Shown: positions 35,630 through 44,874 of the stretch, piece by piece
Layout: every line of letters begins with the position of its first letter
Numbering within the stretch: the first letter of the stretch is position 1
Origin: Candidatus Nitrosymbiomonas proteolyticus
GTDB taxonomy: Bacteria; Armatimonadota; Fimbriimonadia; Fimbriimonadales; Fimbriimonadaceae
Direction of reading: 5' to 3'
Assembly (NCBI GenBank): GCA_017347465.1
Contig: AP021858.1
Location: 806,001 to 870,000, forward strand
DNA: 64,000 bases
The notes under the pieces: generated by a model
Told to the model about the DNA's origin: nothing
Database searches by the model: none
Seen by the model: the letters and a program-made list of their open reading frames with translations, nothing else
Made by a program: the position numbers and the translations under genes

Positions 35630-38242
35630 CTACGGGCGTCGGGCCACTTCGGCCATGTCGTTCCAGTTGGCGCCGAGCTTCGCGTCGACCTCGATGGGCA
35701 CGCTAAGTTCCAACGCCGATTCCATCGCCGAGCGGATCGGCTCGATCAGATCACGCTCTCCTTCGGCGAGTTCAAAGACCAACTCGTCGTGAACCTGGAG
35801 AAGCATCAGGGTTAGGCGTCCTTCGAGCAGGCCTTGCGCGCGGATCATCGCGAGTTTGATGAGGTCGGCGGCCGTGCCCTGCAAGGGGGCGTTGATGGCC
35901 TGCCGCTCGGCATACAGCCGCTCGTTGCGATTCTGCGCGTGGATTTCCGGGAAGTAGCGCCGCCTGCCGCACAGCGTCGTGGTGAATCCCTTGGCCCGCG
36001 CCTCAGCGATCATCGACTCGGTGAAGGCCTTCACGCTGGGGAAGCGCTGGAAATAGGTTTCAATGAGAGTTCGGGCTTCGGCGACTGAGAACTCGCCCCC
36101 CAACTGATTGGCCAATCCAAAGTCGGTCACGCCGTAAAGCACCGCGTAGTTGAGCATCTTGGCGTAGCGGCGATGCTCCTTCGAAACGGCGTCTTCGGGT
36201 TCGCCAAACATGAGCGAAGCCGTCACCGTATGAACGTCCTCGCGCCGTTCGAAAGCGCTCACCAGGGCTGGGTCGTGGCACATGTGGGCGAGCAGACGCA
36301 GTTCAACTTGCGAATAGTCGAACGACGCGAGATCAAACCCCTCTGAGGCAACGAACGCCCGGCGAATTTCGCGTCCCAGTTCGGTTCGAATCGGGATGTT
36401 CTGCAAGTTGGGATCGTTCGAGCTGAGCCGACCCGTGGCGGCGACGGTCTGATTGAACGTCGTATGAATCCGCCCATCCTCTGCGATCATCCTCGGCAAG
36501 GCGTCGGCGTAGGTGGACTTGAGCTTCGTCAGTTCCCGCCACGAAAGGACCTCTCGAACGATCGCGTGTTCAGGCGCGAGGTTTTGGAGCACTTCCGCAC
36601 CCGTCGCGTAGCCTGTTTTGGTCTTCTTGTCAGAGGGCAGGCCGAGCTTCTCAAAGAGCACCTCGCCGAGTTGCTTGGGGGAGCCGATGTTGAACTCCTC
36701 CCCAGCGAGTTCATAGACCCTCGCCGTGGTCGCCTCGATGTCCTTGCCCAGCTTGGCGGAGAACTCGGTAAGCACCGCCTTGCTGGTGGCGATGCCGCGC
36801 CTCTCCATTTCGGCAAGTAGGGGCGCGAGGGGCTGCTCGATCGAGACCAGAACGGAGAGTTGCGACTCCTTTTCGAGCCGATCCTTCATTTCTGCCCGCA
36901 ATCGAAACAACCCGACCGCGGCCTGTTCGGCGGATTCGGGCGGGGGACAGTCGAGGTACCCCTGAATAAGCTGGCGCAGCGGGTAATCCGAGCGGCCGGG
37001 CTGGAGTACGTAGGCCGCAAGCAGGGCGTCAAACGCCACGGGCGACTTCCCAAGCGAGGGCATCGCGCGGAAAAGCTGCTTGGAGTCGTGGGTGATTACT
37101 TGGCTCGGACGCTCTTCAAAGAGCCGCATCGCCCAAGCGAGGGGCGCCCGAAGAACCCCTTCGCCCCGGCAAATCCAGGCTTGGGAAGCCTCGTCCGCAA
37201 ACATCGCTCCCTGGCCTGCCCCTTGGAACTCCGTGAGGAGCGCGAATTCCCGGTCGCCCACAAACTCGGCGAGGGCTTCCCAGTCCGTTGCGTCGGCGGC
37301 CTCGGCGCGGAGCGTCTCGCGGACCTCTTCGACCGTCGCCGCAACAGATTCCGGCGAACCCTCGAGGTAGGGCGCAAGCACAGCACCGACCCTTCGCGAG
37401 TGATTCCGCATTTCAAACGAATCCAGCATCGCCTTGGCCGCATTGAACTCAGTCGAAGTCAAACGAAAGGGCCGGAAGTCGTACTCGATACCCACGTCGC
37501 GCACGATCGTGGCGAGCCACTTGGACTTCGGCAGTTGCTCCTTGGCAGGATCGATCTTCTTCTGGTACTTGGGTTCGACCTGGTCGAGATGAGCCAGGAT
37601 TTCTTCGACTGAAGCCCACTTCTGCAGAAGGTCCGTCGCGCCCTTCGCGCCGATCCCGGGGACTCCGGGGATGTTGTCGCTCGGGTCGCCTACAATCGCT
37701 TTCCAGTCGGGAAGCCGCTCGGGTTCGACACCGAACCTCTCGATGACGTCTTCGGGGGAGTACACCTTCGTGTCGGTCACTCCGGTTCGGGGGACGATCA
37801 CCGACACCGCAGAGTCGACGAGTTGGAGTTGGTCGAGGTCGCCGGTGAGGATCGTGGTCTGGTATCCCTTCCCTTCAGCAAGCTTGGAGATCGTTCCGAT
37901 GATGTCGTCGGCTTCGAAGCCTGTGACTTCGAGGGTGGGGATGCCCAGCGCCGAAATGAACTCACGCGCGGCGACGAGTTGGGAGATCAGCTCGGGTGGG
38001 GTCTCCGATCGGGTGCCTTTGTATTCGGAGTACTCCGCATGTCGGAAGGTCTTGCCGGGCGCGTCGAGCGCGACGACCACACCGTCGGGCCTCAGGTTTT
38101 CAAGCGCATAGAACAGCATCCCCGTGAAGCTGAAGAGCGCGTTGGTGGGCCTGCCGTCGCTGGTGCTGAGGAATCGAGTGGCGTGAAACGCCCGGAACAG
38201 CAGGCTATACCCATCGATCACCAGCAACTTCCGATCCGGCAT
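35630..38242 (-). CDS. polA: DNA polymerase I
   Basis: 870 residues. The N-terminal 5'-3' exonuclease (about 1-270) shows LLVIDGYSLLFRAFHA, GFEADDIIGT and GDPSDNIPGVPGIGAKGA. The middle proofreading domain (about 300-470) lacks the acidic residues of a DEDD nuclease (FALLTEFQG for the expected D-x-E) and is probably inactive, as in Taq. The polymerase domain has SFDYSQVELRLLAH (motif A), the O-helix RRYAKMLNYAVLYG and QVHDELVFE (motif C). O-helix residue 699 is Tyr where E. coli has Phe762. The ATG at 38242 has TAACGT (38254-38249) 6 bases upstream. Confidence 0.97.
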   Translation of the reverse strand: MPDRKLLVIDGYSLLFRAFHATRFLSTSDGRPTNALFSFTGMLFYALENLRPDGVVVALDAPGKTFRHAEYSEYKGTRSETPPELISQLVAAREFISALGIPTLEVTGFEADDIIGTISKLAEGKGYQTTILTGDLDQLQLVDSAVSVIVPRTGVTDTKVYSPEDVIERFGVEPERLPDWKAIVGDPSDNIPGVPGIGAKGATDLLQKWASVEEILAHLDQVEPKYQKKIDPAKEQLPKSKWLATIVRDVGIEYDFRPFRLTSTEFNAAKAMLDSFEMRNHSRRVGAVLAPYLEGSPESVAATVEEVRETLRAEAADATDWEALAEFVGDREFALLTEFQGAGQGAMFADEASQAWICRGEGVLRAPLAWAMRLFEERPSQVITHDSKQLFRAMPSLGKSPVAFDALLAAYVLQPGRSDYPLRQLIQGYLDCPPPESAEQAAVGLFRLRAEMKDRLEKESQLSVLVSIEQPLAPLLAEMERRGIATSKAVLTEFSAKLGKDIEATTARVYELAGEEFNIGSPKQLGEVLFEKLGLPSDKKTKTGYATGAEVLQNLAPEHAIVREVLSWRELTKLKSTYADALPRMIAEDGRIHTTFNQTVAATGRLSSNDPNLQNIPIRTELGREIRRAFVASEGFDLASFDYSQVELRLLAHMCHDPALVSAFERREDVHTVTASLMFGEPEDAVSKEHRRYAKMLNYAVLYGVTDFGLANQLGGEFSVAEARTLIETYFQRFPSVKAFTESMIAEARAKGFTTTLCGRRRYFPEIHAQNRNERLYAERQAINAPLQGTAADLIKLAMIRAQGLLEGRLTLMLLQVHDELVFELAEGERDLIEPIRSAMESALELSVPIEVDAKLGANWNDMAEVARRP

Positions 38243-38380
38243 GACGGTACGTTACCTCGGAGGGGGAGCCTGCGGAAGCGCCGTTTCGGGGAGGAAACCG
38301 GTCGAGCAGGTAGAATACGGTTTTCTGCGACTTTTGCCAGCGCATTCCAAAGGAGACCGGGACGCTCCCGGACTGAACCT

Positions 38381-38713
38381 ATGGTTTACCGGCCCATTCG
38401 TTACGAACAGATTATGAAGATCGCTGAGGACTACGACGTTCGCGCGCGTCGCATGTTCAACGGGATGGGCATCTACACCGGCGAGAGGATGTTCGCCTTT
38501 CTTTACGACGAGGAGATCGGACTCAAGCTCTCGCCCGAGCACCAACAGGAAGCCCTCGCGCTGCCGGGAGCCGAGCCGCTCCGACCCGACCCGCAAGGCG
38601 AGCCAATGAAGGAGTACGTGAAGATGCCCCATGAGGTGCTCGACAACTACGAGGTGTTGGCCCAGTGGATCGAGCGCAGCACGACGTACGTCCAGCGGAA
38701 GATCGCCCGATAG
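38381..38713 (+). CDS. TfoX N-terminal domain protein
   Basis: 110 residues. The core RARRMFNGMGIYTGERMFAF, then YDEEIGLKLSP, matches the TfoX N-terminal domain (typical M-F-G-G-x-G-[IV]-[YF]). Stand-alone domains of this type are common small cytoplasmic proteins of unknown role, sometimes tied to competence or nucleic-acid binding. The ATG at 38381 has no close ribosome-binding sequence (AGGAGA lies 25 bases up); ATG 38414 is an alternative. A TAGAAT at about 38313 may be its promoter. Confidence 0.75.
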   Translation: MVYRPIRYEQIMKIAEDYDVRARRMFNGMGIYTGERMFAFLYDEEIGLKLSPEHQQEALALPGAEPLRPDPQGEPMKEYVKMPHEVLDNYEVLAQWIERSTTYVQRKIAR

Positions 38714-38803
38714 GCTGGCGCATCGCTGAATGCAGGGCCGCTTGGCCGTTCTCGCGAATGAGCGAAACTCCGCGGCGCGCTCGGCCGTAGCTGTTACAGG
38801 ACC

Positions 38804-39490
38804 ATGCTTTCGATCCTCATCGCTTCCGCCCTTCAAGGTTTGCCGACGAATCTCAGCGTGGATTTTTCGGGAATGCCCCTTTTGCGAACCGACGCCCCAG
38901 CCTCGTATCGCGTGCTTTCGCATAGCGTCACGCTCGAACTCGTCAAGGGTGAAGTGATCGTGAACTCAACGACGCTTTACAAGAACGGGCCTGAGGCCAG
39001 GACCCTCACCCTAACCCTACCCCGCAGACGCTTTGGGGACTCGGATTCCGGCGCGGCAGACTTCGCCATCGCCGGCACTTGGGACCGGCTGGCGATCCCG
39101 TTCCGGGCGCTGACGGAAAAGGGCTCCACCAAGACCGAAGGCTCTCACACGCTCTACCGGAGCGACCTCGGCGCTCAGGTGAAGATGGCGCCGAACGCCA
39201 CCCATGCGCTCAAGATCGCCTACAAGACGCCGGTCGGAATCTGCGGGTACGAACGCAAGCAACGGATCGTCGGCTATCAATTCGAGGGTTCGGGGCGCAT
39301 CGAGCAACTGAACTTCTCGTTCAAGTACACGCAGCAAGAGGTGTTCAACCTCCCTGATCCACGCCCGGAGTGGCCTTGGCAAATCGGCACGAAAGGCGCT
39401 TACATCCGCCGCGAGCCTTTCGACCTCATCGACCGCTTCGTCTACTTCACGTTCTATCCCGGCGGGTTCCGTCCGACCGACGGAAGATGA
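38804..39490 (+). CDS. Secreted protein of unknown function
   Basis: 228 residues with a short hydrophobic N-terminus (MLSILIASALQGLPT). It is a beta-rich protein with segments such as SYRVLSHSVTLELVKGEVIV and IEQLNFSFKYTQQEVFNLP, suggesting a beta-sandwich. No catalytic motif or family was recognised. It lies between the TfoX-like gene and the M42 peptidase gene on the same strand, with gaps of 90 and 37 bases, so they may form a loose transcription unit. Confidence 0.6.
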   Translation: MLSILIASALQGLPTNLSVDFSGMPLLRTDAPASYRVLSHSVTLELVKGEVIVNSTTLYKNGPEARTLTLTLPRRRFGDSDSGAADFAIAGTWDRLAIPFRALTEKGSTKTEGSHTLYRSDLGAQVKMAPNATHALKIAYKTPVGICGYERKQRIVGYQFEGSGRIEQLNFSFKYTQQEVFNLPDPRPEWPWQIGTKGAYIRREPFDLIDRFVYFTFYPGGFRPTDGR

Positions 39491-39527
39491 GCCTGCCTGC
39501 GCTCGGATTGGGGTAAACACGCAAGCG

Positions 39528-40604
39528 GTGCCCGAACCTAGGGGCCGGAGTACGCTTTTGTCGCGATTCGAGATTTCAAAGGATTACCTCGTCCACGCCC
39601 TCGTGGACCTCTTGAACACGCCTAGCCCGACCGGAAACACCGACTGGGCCGTGAGCTTTGTCGAGCAAGAGCTCGAAGCCTTGGGCGTGCCGTACGTCCG
39701 GACGCCCAAAGGAGCGGTCGTGGCGACGCTCGAAGGCCTTCGACACGACAGGCCCCGCGCCCTGACCGCCCACGTCGACACCTTGGGGGCCGTGGTCAAG
39801 GAGATCAAAGCGAACGGCCGCCTCAGACTTTCTGCGCTGAACGGCGTCGTATGGCCCACGGTCGAAAGCGAAGGGGTCACGATCTCGACGCGCGGAGGGA
39901 GGCAACTCCGAGGCTCGATCGTCTTTGCGAACGGAGCTGCCCACGTCAACAAAGAGGCTCGAACAGCGGTCCGCGACGACGCGAACCTGGAAGTCAGGAT
40001 CGACGAGCGAACGAGGTCGGCCGAAGAGACCAGGCTGCTCGGCATCGACGTCGGCGACTTCGTGGCCTTCGATCCTCGCGTCGAAGTGCTCGAATCCGGG
40101 TTCGTCCGCTCGAGATTCCTTGACGACAAGTCGGCGGTAGCCTGCCTTTTGGCGGCAGTCAAGGCGCTGCGGCAAGTCGAAATCACCCCTTCTCAGCGCG
40201 CGACGCTGCTCTTCAGCAACTACGAAGAGGTCGGGCACGGCGGAATCGACGGGCTGCCTACCGACCTTGCCGAGCTTGTGGTCGTGGATATGGCCGCTCT
40301 CGGTGAGGGACTGCAGGGCGACGAGTTCCACTGCTCGATTTGCGTGAAGGATTCTTCCGGACCCTACAGCCGCAGGCTGACGGAGCGGCTGCGAAACCTG
40401 GCCGAGCGCGCCGGGATCGACCTCAAGGCCGACGTGTACCCCTACTATTCGAGCGACGGGTCGGCATATTGGCAGGCGGGTGGCCAAGCCGAGGTGGCTC
40501 TGATCGGTCCTGGGGTGGATACAAGCCACGGTTACGAGAGAACGCACATCGACGCTCTGCTGGATACGTCTCAGCTTCTCGCGGAATACCTGTTCGAAGA
40601 GTGA
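39528..40604 (+). CDS. M42 family metallo-aminopeptidase
   Basis: 358 residues, likely GTG start at 39528 (TTG 39558 is an alternative beginning at a better-conserved position). It is a di-metal peptidase that removes N-terminal residues from short peptides, usually as a dodecameric cytoplasmic shell. Metal and catalytic residues are present: His in ALTAHVDTLG, Asp in FLDDKSAVACLL, the Glu pair in LLFSNYEEVGHGG, Asp in LVVVDMAALG and His in GVDTSHGYERTH. Length matches the family (about 350). Confidence 0.9.
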   Translation: MPEPRGRSTLLSRFEISKDYLVHALVDLLNTPSPTGNTDWAVSFVEQELEALGVPYVRTPKGAVVATLEGLRHDRPRALTAHVDTLGAVVKEIKANGRLRLSALNGVVWPTVESEGVTISTRGGRQLRGSIVFANGAAHVNKEARTAVRDDANLEVRIDERTRSAEETRLLGIDVGDFVAFDPRVEVLESGFVRSRFLDDKSAVACLLAAVKALRQVEITPSQRATLLFSNYEEVGHGGIDGLPTDLAELVVVDMAALGEGLQGDEFHCSICVKDSSGPYSRRLTERLRNLAERAGIDLKADVYPYYSSDGSAYWQAGGQAEVALIGPGVDTSHGYERTHIDALLDTSQLLAEYLFEE

Positions 40605-40693
40605 CCTGAAGGTGCTTCCCCCTGCAAAACTTGCGGGGTTCAACCGAAAACTACCGTGGAGCGAAACGCTCGCGCGGAAGGAAGCAACTCGAT

Positions 40694-40969
40694 ATGCCCA
40701 ACGAACTCAAGGCGACTCGCGCTAGTCGAGCCGTCAGCATCAGCACAGCGAGCCTCATTACTGGGGTCGAAGTCCACACGCTTCGGTACTGGGAGCGCGA
40801 ATTCGCGCCCTATCTCTCTCCAATACGAACGGACGGCGGGCAACGGAGGTATCGGCCGGAGGACATTCAAACGGTGTTTCATATCAAGCGGCTATTGCGC
40901 GACGAGCTTTTCAGCATTGCCGGGGCCAAGAGGCACCTCGCGCGGATGATTCGAGGAGTGGCTGCCTAA
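40694..40969 (+). CDS. Short MerR-family HTH regulator
   Basis: 91 residues, ATG 40694 with AAGGAAG about 12 bases upstream. The helix-turn-helix and wing are typical: SISTASLITGVEVHTLRYWE, then REFAPYLSPIRTDGGQRRYR, then EDIQTVFHIKRLL. The C-terminus is short (LFSIAGAKRHLARMIRG) with no effector domain or metal-binding Cys, so it belongs to the short MlrA/HspR-like group. The glycosyltransferase-TPR gene starts 4 bases after it, so it may regulate its own operon. Confidence 0.88.
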   Translation: MPNELKATRASRAVSISTASLITGVEVHTLRYWEREFAPYLSPIRTDGGQRRYRPEDIQTVFHIKRLLRDELFSIAGAKRHLARMIRGVAA

Positions 40970-40973
40970 ACCC

Positions 40974-43040
40974 ATGGGCGAAATCCACCCTCAGGTCAAG
41001 GCCGCGAGAGAGAAATCCCTCGCCAGCGATCACCTCGGCGCTCTTGAGATTCTGGAGCGCGCCCTCTCGTCGGAGTCCGGCTGCCCGGAACTCCTCGCCG
41101 AGCGGGGATTGCTTCTGACCCTGTTGCAGCGCGAAGACGAGGCGCTCGAATGCCTCTTGGCCGCCCCCACCGCCCCGGAGGCCGGCCAACTCGCTCAGGT
41201 TCTGCGAAACTACTTTTTCTGCCGCGCCTTGATGGCAACGAAGCTCGGCTTCGACGACGCCCTCGGACGCGAACTCCAAGGAAGGCTCGACGCTGAGTTT
41301 CCCGGCACGCCTACGCCCCAAACGGGCATCCGGCTTTCTGCGTGCCTGATCGTCAAGAACGAGTCGAAACACCTCGTCCGCTGCCTCAAATCGATCGCAG
41401 GGAAGGTGGATGAGATCGTCGTCGTGGACACTGGATCGACAGACGACACCGTCGAAATCGCGCGCGAGTTCGGAGCGGTCGTCGGGTTCTTCGAGTGGTG
41501 CGACGACTTCGCGGCTGCGCGAAACGAGAGCCTGAGGCTCGCGACCGGGGACTGGGCGCTCTGGATCGACGCCGACGAGACCGTAGACCCCGGAAGCTGG
41601 AACGCGATTCAAGAAGGGCTCATGCGGCCCCAGTTCGGGGGCTATTACCTCGACATCGTCAACTACATGGATGAGAGCGGCGAGAACGCATGCTACATCC
41701 ATGCCCCGGTGCGCCTTTTCCGGCTCCTTCCCGAAACGACTTTCGAAGGCAGGATCCACGAACAGATCATTCCGAGCCTCGACCGCATGGGGCTGCCCTG
41801 CGCCTCGCTCAAGGGCGCGAAGATTCACCACTTCGGCTATCGGCCGAGCGACATGGCCGAGAAACGGAAGGCGGAGCGGGCCATTCGGATGCTCGAACGG
41901 GAGGTGCGCGAATCACCCGGAGACGCCTTTCAGTGGTTCAACCTGGCGAACGCCTACAGCGTCGTCCAGCGTCACGAGGATGCGATTCAGGCGGCCCGGA
42001 AGTGCATCGCGCTTCTCGACCCTCGGAACGCCTACGCCTCGCTTGCGTATCAGATTCTCAGTTGCGCGTTGACGCTCTCAGGACGGCCTGCGGAGGCGCT
42101 CTCCGTATGCGAAGAGGCCCGCGAACGGGGGCATTTTACGGTTCTGAACAGCTTTGAACTCACGCACGCGCTGTTCCGACTTCGGAGGTTCGAAGAAGCG
42201 CTCGAAGCAAGCGACGAGTGCATGGGAATGACTTGGCCCGAAGGTCTGACCGGCGACTTCAGCATCCTCACCTACAAGCGCCACACGCTGCGCGGGCAGA
42301 TTCTCTGCGAGTTGGGCCGGTTGAACGAGGCTCTAAGCCTCCTCGACCACTCGCTCTCCCTCGATCCCGAGTTCGCCATCGCGCGCTTTTCGAAAGGCAT
42401 CGTGCTCGAGAAGATGGGGCGGACTGAATCGGCCCTCGACCTATACGAAAGCTGCTTCGAATCGCCGGGCATCGCCCAACCTGCGCTGAAAGCGGCCGCC
42501 AGGGTTTGCCGCTCGCTGGGAAGGGAGGCCGACGCTCGCTCGCTGAGCGAAAGAGCTTGGTATACCGACCCCGATGACCTCGATAGCTGGTCCGAATGGG
42601 TTTCTTCGCTCGAACGAGACCGCAACATCGACGGACTTCTTAGGGCCTACGAGGCGTATGCGAAACTCCGCGAGCCGAACACGGCGATCCTCATCAATTG
42701 GGGCCGGGCTCTTCAGGAGGCAGGTGAGTTCGAGGCTGCGCTACGCTGCTTCGTGCAGGCGATCCAGCAATCGCCCGGCGACCCCAACGCCCATTTCAAC
42801 GCCGGCGACGCGCTGTACCGCATGGATTCCTTCTCGCAGGCAACGCAGTTTTATGAGTCTGGACTCCGACTCGATCCGACCAACCCTGAAGGCTGGTTCA
42901 TGCTCGGCAACGCCATGGGTCAGATCGGGGTGTGGCAGGGCGCGAAGCTTGCCTATGAGCAGGCCCTAAGGTTCGACCCGAACCACGAAAAGGCGCTCGC
43001 CAACCTCTCGGTAGCGGTCGAAGAGTTGGCTGCAGCCTAA
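40974..43040 (+). CDS. Family 2 glycosyltransferase with TPR repeats
   Basis: 688 residues. An N-terminal TPR-like helical pair (1-110) precedes a GT-A glycosyltransferase (about 118-330): LSACLIVKNESKHLVRCLKS, IVVVDTGSTDDTVEIA and ALWIDADETVDPGSW (DxD metal site). From about 330 to the end come TPR units (FQWFNLANAYSVVQRHEDAI, NAHFNAGDALYRMDSFSQA, WFMLGNAMGQIGVWQGAK). This layout is frequent in soluble enzymes that glycosylate surface structures or proteins. Its stop overlaps the convergent maf gene by 4 bases. Confidence 0.9.
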   Translation: MGEIHPQVKAAREKSLASDHLGALEILERALSSESGCPELLAERGLLLTLLQREDEALECLLAAPTAPEAGQLAQVLRNYFFCRALMATKLGFDDALGRELQGRLDAEFPGTPTPQTGIRLSACLIVKNESKHLVRCLKSIAGKVDEIVVVDTGSTDDTVEIAREFGAVVGFFEWCDDFAAARNESLRLATGDWALWIDADETVDPGSWNAIQEGLMRPQFGGYYLDIVNYMDESGENACYIHAPVRLFRLLPETTFEGRIHEQIIPSLDRMGLPCASLKGAKIHHFGYRPSDMAEKRKAERAIRMLEREVRESPGDAFQWFNLANAYSVVQRHEDAIQAARKCIALLDPRNAYASLAYQILSCALTLSGRPAEALSVCEEARERGHFTVLNSFELTHALFRLRRFEEALEASDECMGMTWPEGLTGDFSILTYKRHTLRGQILCELGRLNEALSLLDHSLSLDPEFAIARFSKGIVLEKMGRTESALDLYESCFESPGIAQPALKAAARVCRSLGREADARSLSERAWYTDPDDLDSWSEWVSSLERDRNIDGLLRAYEAYAKLREPNTAILINWGRALQEAGEFEAALRCFVQAIQQSPGDPNAHFNAGDALYRMDSFSQATQFYESGLRLDPTNPEGWFMLGNAMGQIGVWQGAKLAYEQALRFDPNHEKALANLSVAVEELAAA

Positions 43041-43639
43041 GCGCTCGTTGGGTCAGACGCGAAGAGCCTCGCGAGTTCCTCTCGCAGGCGTTCTACGGGC
43101 AGTCCCGCGACGTTCTTGATCGAACCCTCGACCTCCGCGATGAAGCCCCCTGCCGCGCCCTGAATGCCGTAGGACCCGGCCTTGTCCATTGGCTCGCCCG
43201 ACGCTACATAAGCCGCGATTTCACTCAAGGTGAGCTCCCGAAAGCGCACGAGGGACCGTTCGACAAACCCGTATTCGCCGTCCGGCCAGAGCAAGTACAT
43301 CGCCGTAAACACCTCATGGGCCCTCCCGGACAGCTTCTGGAGCATCGCGACCGCCTCCTCGGGCGACTCCGGCTTGCCCAATATCACCTTCGTGGAGCCG
43401 GAGGTCAGCACCACGAGTGTGTCGCCCGCAAGGACGAGGGCCTGAGGCCGACTCCCAAAGGTCGCGAGGGCCTTCGCTCGCGCCAGTTCGAGCGCAACCT
43501 CTTCCGGCGGCAGACCGGGAGGCGGGGTTTCGTCGATCTCGGCAGGGGCCACTTCGAATTCGGGAAAGATCTCGCGCAGCATCGATTGCCGCCTAGGAGA
43601 CGAACTCGCAAGAATCACTCGATCGGGCCGGTTTCGCAC
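43037..43639 (-). CDS. maf: Maf-family nucleoside triphosphate pyrophosphatase
   Basis: 200 residues, taking GTG 43639 rather than the longer frame to 43678, because TATCTT (43652-43647) lies exactly 7 bases upstream and the usual Maf start RVILASSSPRR follows closely. Maf proteins hydrolyse non-canonical NTPs and can affect septum formation. Motifs: SSSPRRQSMLR, the substrate loop EIDETPPPG, LVLAGDTLVV (usual ADT reads GDT), ILGKPESPEEA and the C-terminal GSYGIQGAAGGFIAEVEGS. The shift of A-D-T to G-D-T is a mild deviation. Confidence 0.92.
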   Translation of the reverse strand: MRNRPDRVILASSSPRRQSMLREIFPEFEVAPAEIDETPPPGLPPEEVALELARAKALATFGSRPQALVLAGDTLVVLTSGSTKVILGKPESPEEAVAMLQKLSGRAHEVFTAMYLLWPDGEYGFVERSLVRFRELTLSEIAAYVASGEPMDKAGSYGIQGAAGGFIAEVEGSIKNVAGLPVERLREELARLFASDPTSA

Positions 43640-43683
43640 TCGCGCTAAGATACCGAGCCACGACCCCGCCTTGTGCAATCAGA

Positions 43684-43689
43684 TACAAT
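43684..43689 (+). promoter_or_regulatory. -10 box (TACAAT) for the aminotransferase gene
   Basis: TACAAT at 43684-43689 lies inside the longest open frame of the aminotransferase. This favours the TTG start at 43742, which has AAAAGAGG (43727-43733) about 8 bases before it, over the ATG at 43673. No clear -35 box was seen. Confidence 0.4.
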
Positions 43690-43741
43690 CTTTCCTCGGG
43701 ACAAGTCGCTCCGTTGCTCTGCCCCAAAAGAGGTTTTGCGC

Positions 43742-44845
43742 TTGAGAGTTCCCTTCTATGACATCCGCGCCCAGTACGATGAGTTGAAGGCGCAATTGGA
43801 CGCAGCCACCAGCGAGGTGCTATCGACCGGCGCGTATGTGATGGGCAAGTACCACAACGGGCTCGAGGCGTCGATCGCGGAGTGGCACGGATGCAAGCAC
43901 GGGATCGCCGTCAACAGTGGAACCGACGCCCTGCGAATTCTCCTCGACGCTGCTGGTGTCGGACCAGGCGACGAGGTCATCACAACGGCGTTTACGTTCG
44001 TGGCGACGGTCGAAGTGATCGTTCAAGTTGGCGCGACGCCGGTCCTGGTGGACATCGACCCGGACCACTACCAGATCGTCCCTGAGAGGGTCGAGGCCAG
44101 CATCTCCCCTCGGACGAAGGCGATCATGCCGATTCACCTTTTCGGACAGCTTGCCGAAGTGAATCGGTTGCGGCAGATCGCGGAGCGAAACGGAATCGTG
44201 GTCTTGGAAGACGCCGCCCAAGCGCTCGGTTCTCACCACGAGGGCGTGTATGCGGGCAATTTTGGACTGGGCGCAGGGTTCAGCTTCTACGTCACCAAGA
44301 ACCTCGGCGCGGCGGGCGACGGCGGGATGATCTTGACCAACGACGACGGAATCGCAGCACGCTGCCGGTCGATCCGGGTTCATGGTATGGGTCGGCAGCG
44401 ATATTACTACGACCACGTGGGCTATACAAGCAGGCTCGCCGAGTTGCAGGCCGCTATCCTCAGCGTCAAGTTGACCCGTCAAGAGGCCTGGAACGCACGA
44501 CGCAACGAGATCGCTGCCCTTTATCAAGGGGTTCTCGAAGACAGCCCCGTTACGATTCAGCGGGTTCTCCCCGGCAACAACACGACGTGGCACCAATTCA
44601 CCCTCCGCGCCCCGAAGCGAGATGAGTTGCAGGCGTTCCTCAAAGAGCGTGAGGTGGACTCGATGATCTACTACCCGGTGCCGTTGCACTTCCATGAGCC
44701 GTACCGCCATTTGGCCTCCGGCCCAGGTAGCCTGCCTGAAACGGAGAAGCTCTGTGAGGAAGTTCTGAGCTTGCCGATTCATCCTCACCTCTCGGACGAG
44801 CAAGCGCTATTCGCGGCGCAGCAAGTCCGGGAGTTCTATGGCTGA
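43742..44845 (+). CDS. DegT/DnrJ/EryC1/StrS sugar aminotransferase
   Basis: 367 residues from TTG 43742, the usual family length. A PLP enzyme that transaminates keto-sugar nucleotides for surface polysaccharide or glycan synthesis. Motifs: VPFYDIRAQYDELK at the start, TGAYVMGKYHNGLE, AVNSGTDALRILL, the PLP Asp in VLEDAAQALGSHH and the Schiff-base Lys in SFYVTKNLGAAGDGG. The C-terminal half has the family's HQFTLRAPKRDELQAFL and YYPVPLHFHEPYRHL. It may work with the nearby glycosyltransferase-TPR protein on a shared glycan. Confidence 0.92.
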   Translation: MRVPFYDIRAQYDELKAQLDAATSEVLSTGAYVMGKYHNGLEASIAEWHGCKHGIAVNSGTDALRILLDAAGVGPGDEVITTAFTFVATVEVIVQVGATPVLVDIDPDHYQIVPERVEASISPRTKAIMPIHLFGQLAEVNRLRQIAERNGIVVLEDAAQALGSHHEGVYAGNFGLGAGFSFYVTKNLGAAGDGGMILTNDDGIAARCRSIRVHGMGRQRYYYDHVGYTSRLAELQAAILSVKLTRQEAWNARRNEIAALYQGVLEDSPVTIQRVLPGNNTTWHQFTLRAPKRDELQAFLKEREVDSMIYYPVPLHFHEPYRHLASGPGSLPETEKLCEEVLSLPIHPHLSDEQALFAAQQVREFYG

Positions 44846-44874
44846 CACCTAGGGCTTGCCCCTTCGCCGGAACC

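Noticed and set aside
39576-40643. A 355-codon minus-strand frame
   Set aside because: Antisense to the M42 peptidase gene, whose metal-binding residues are all present.
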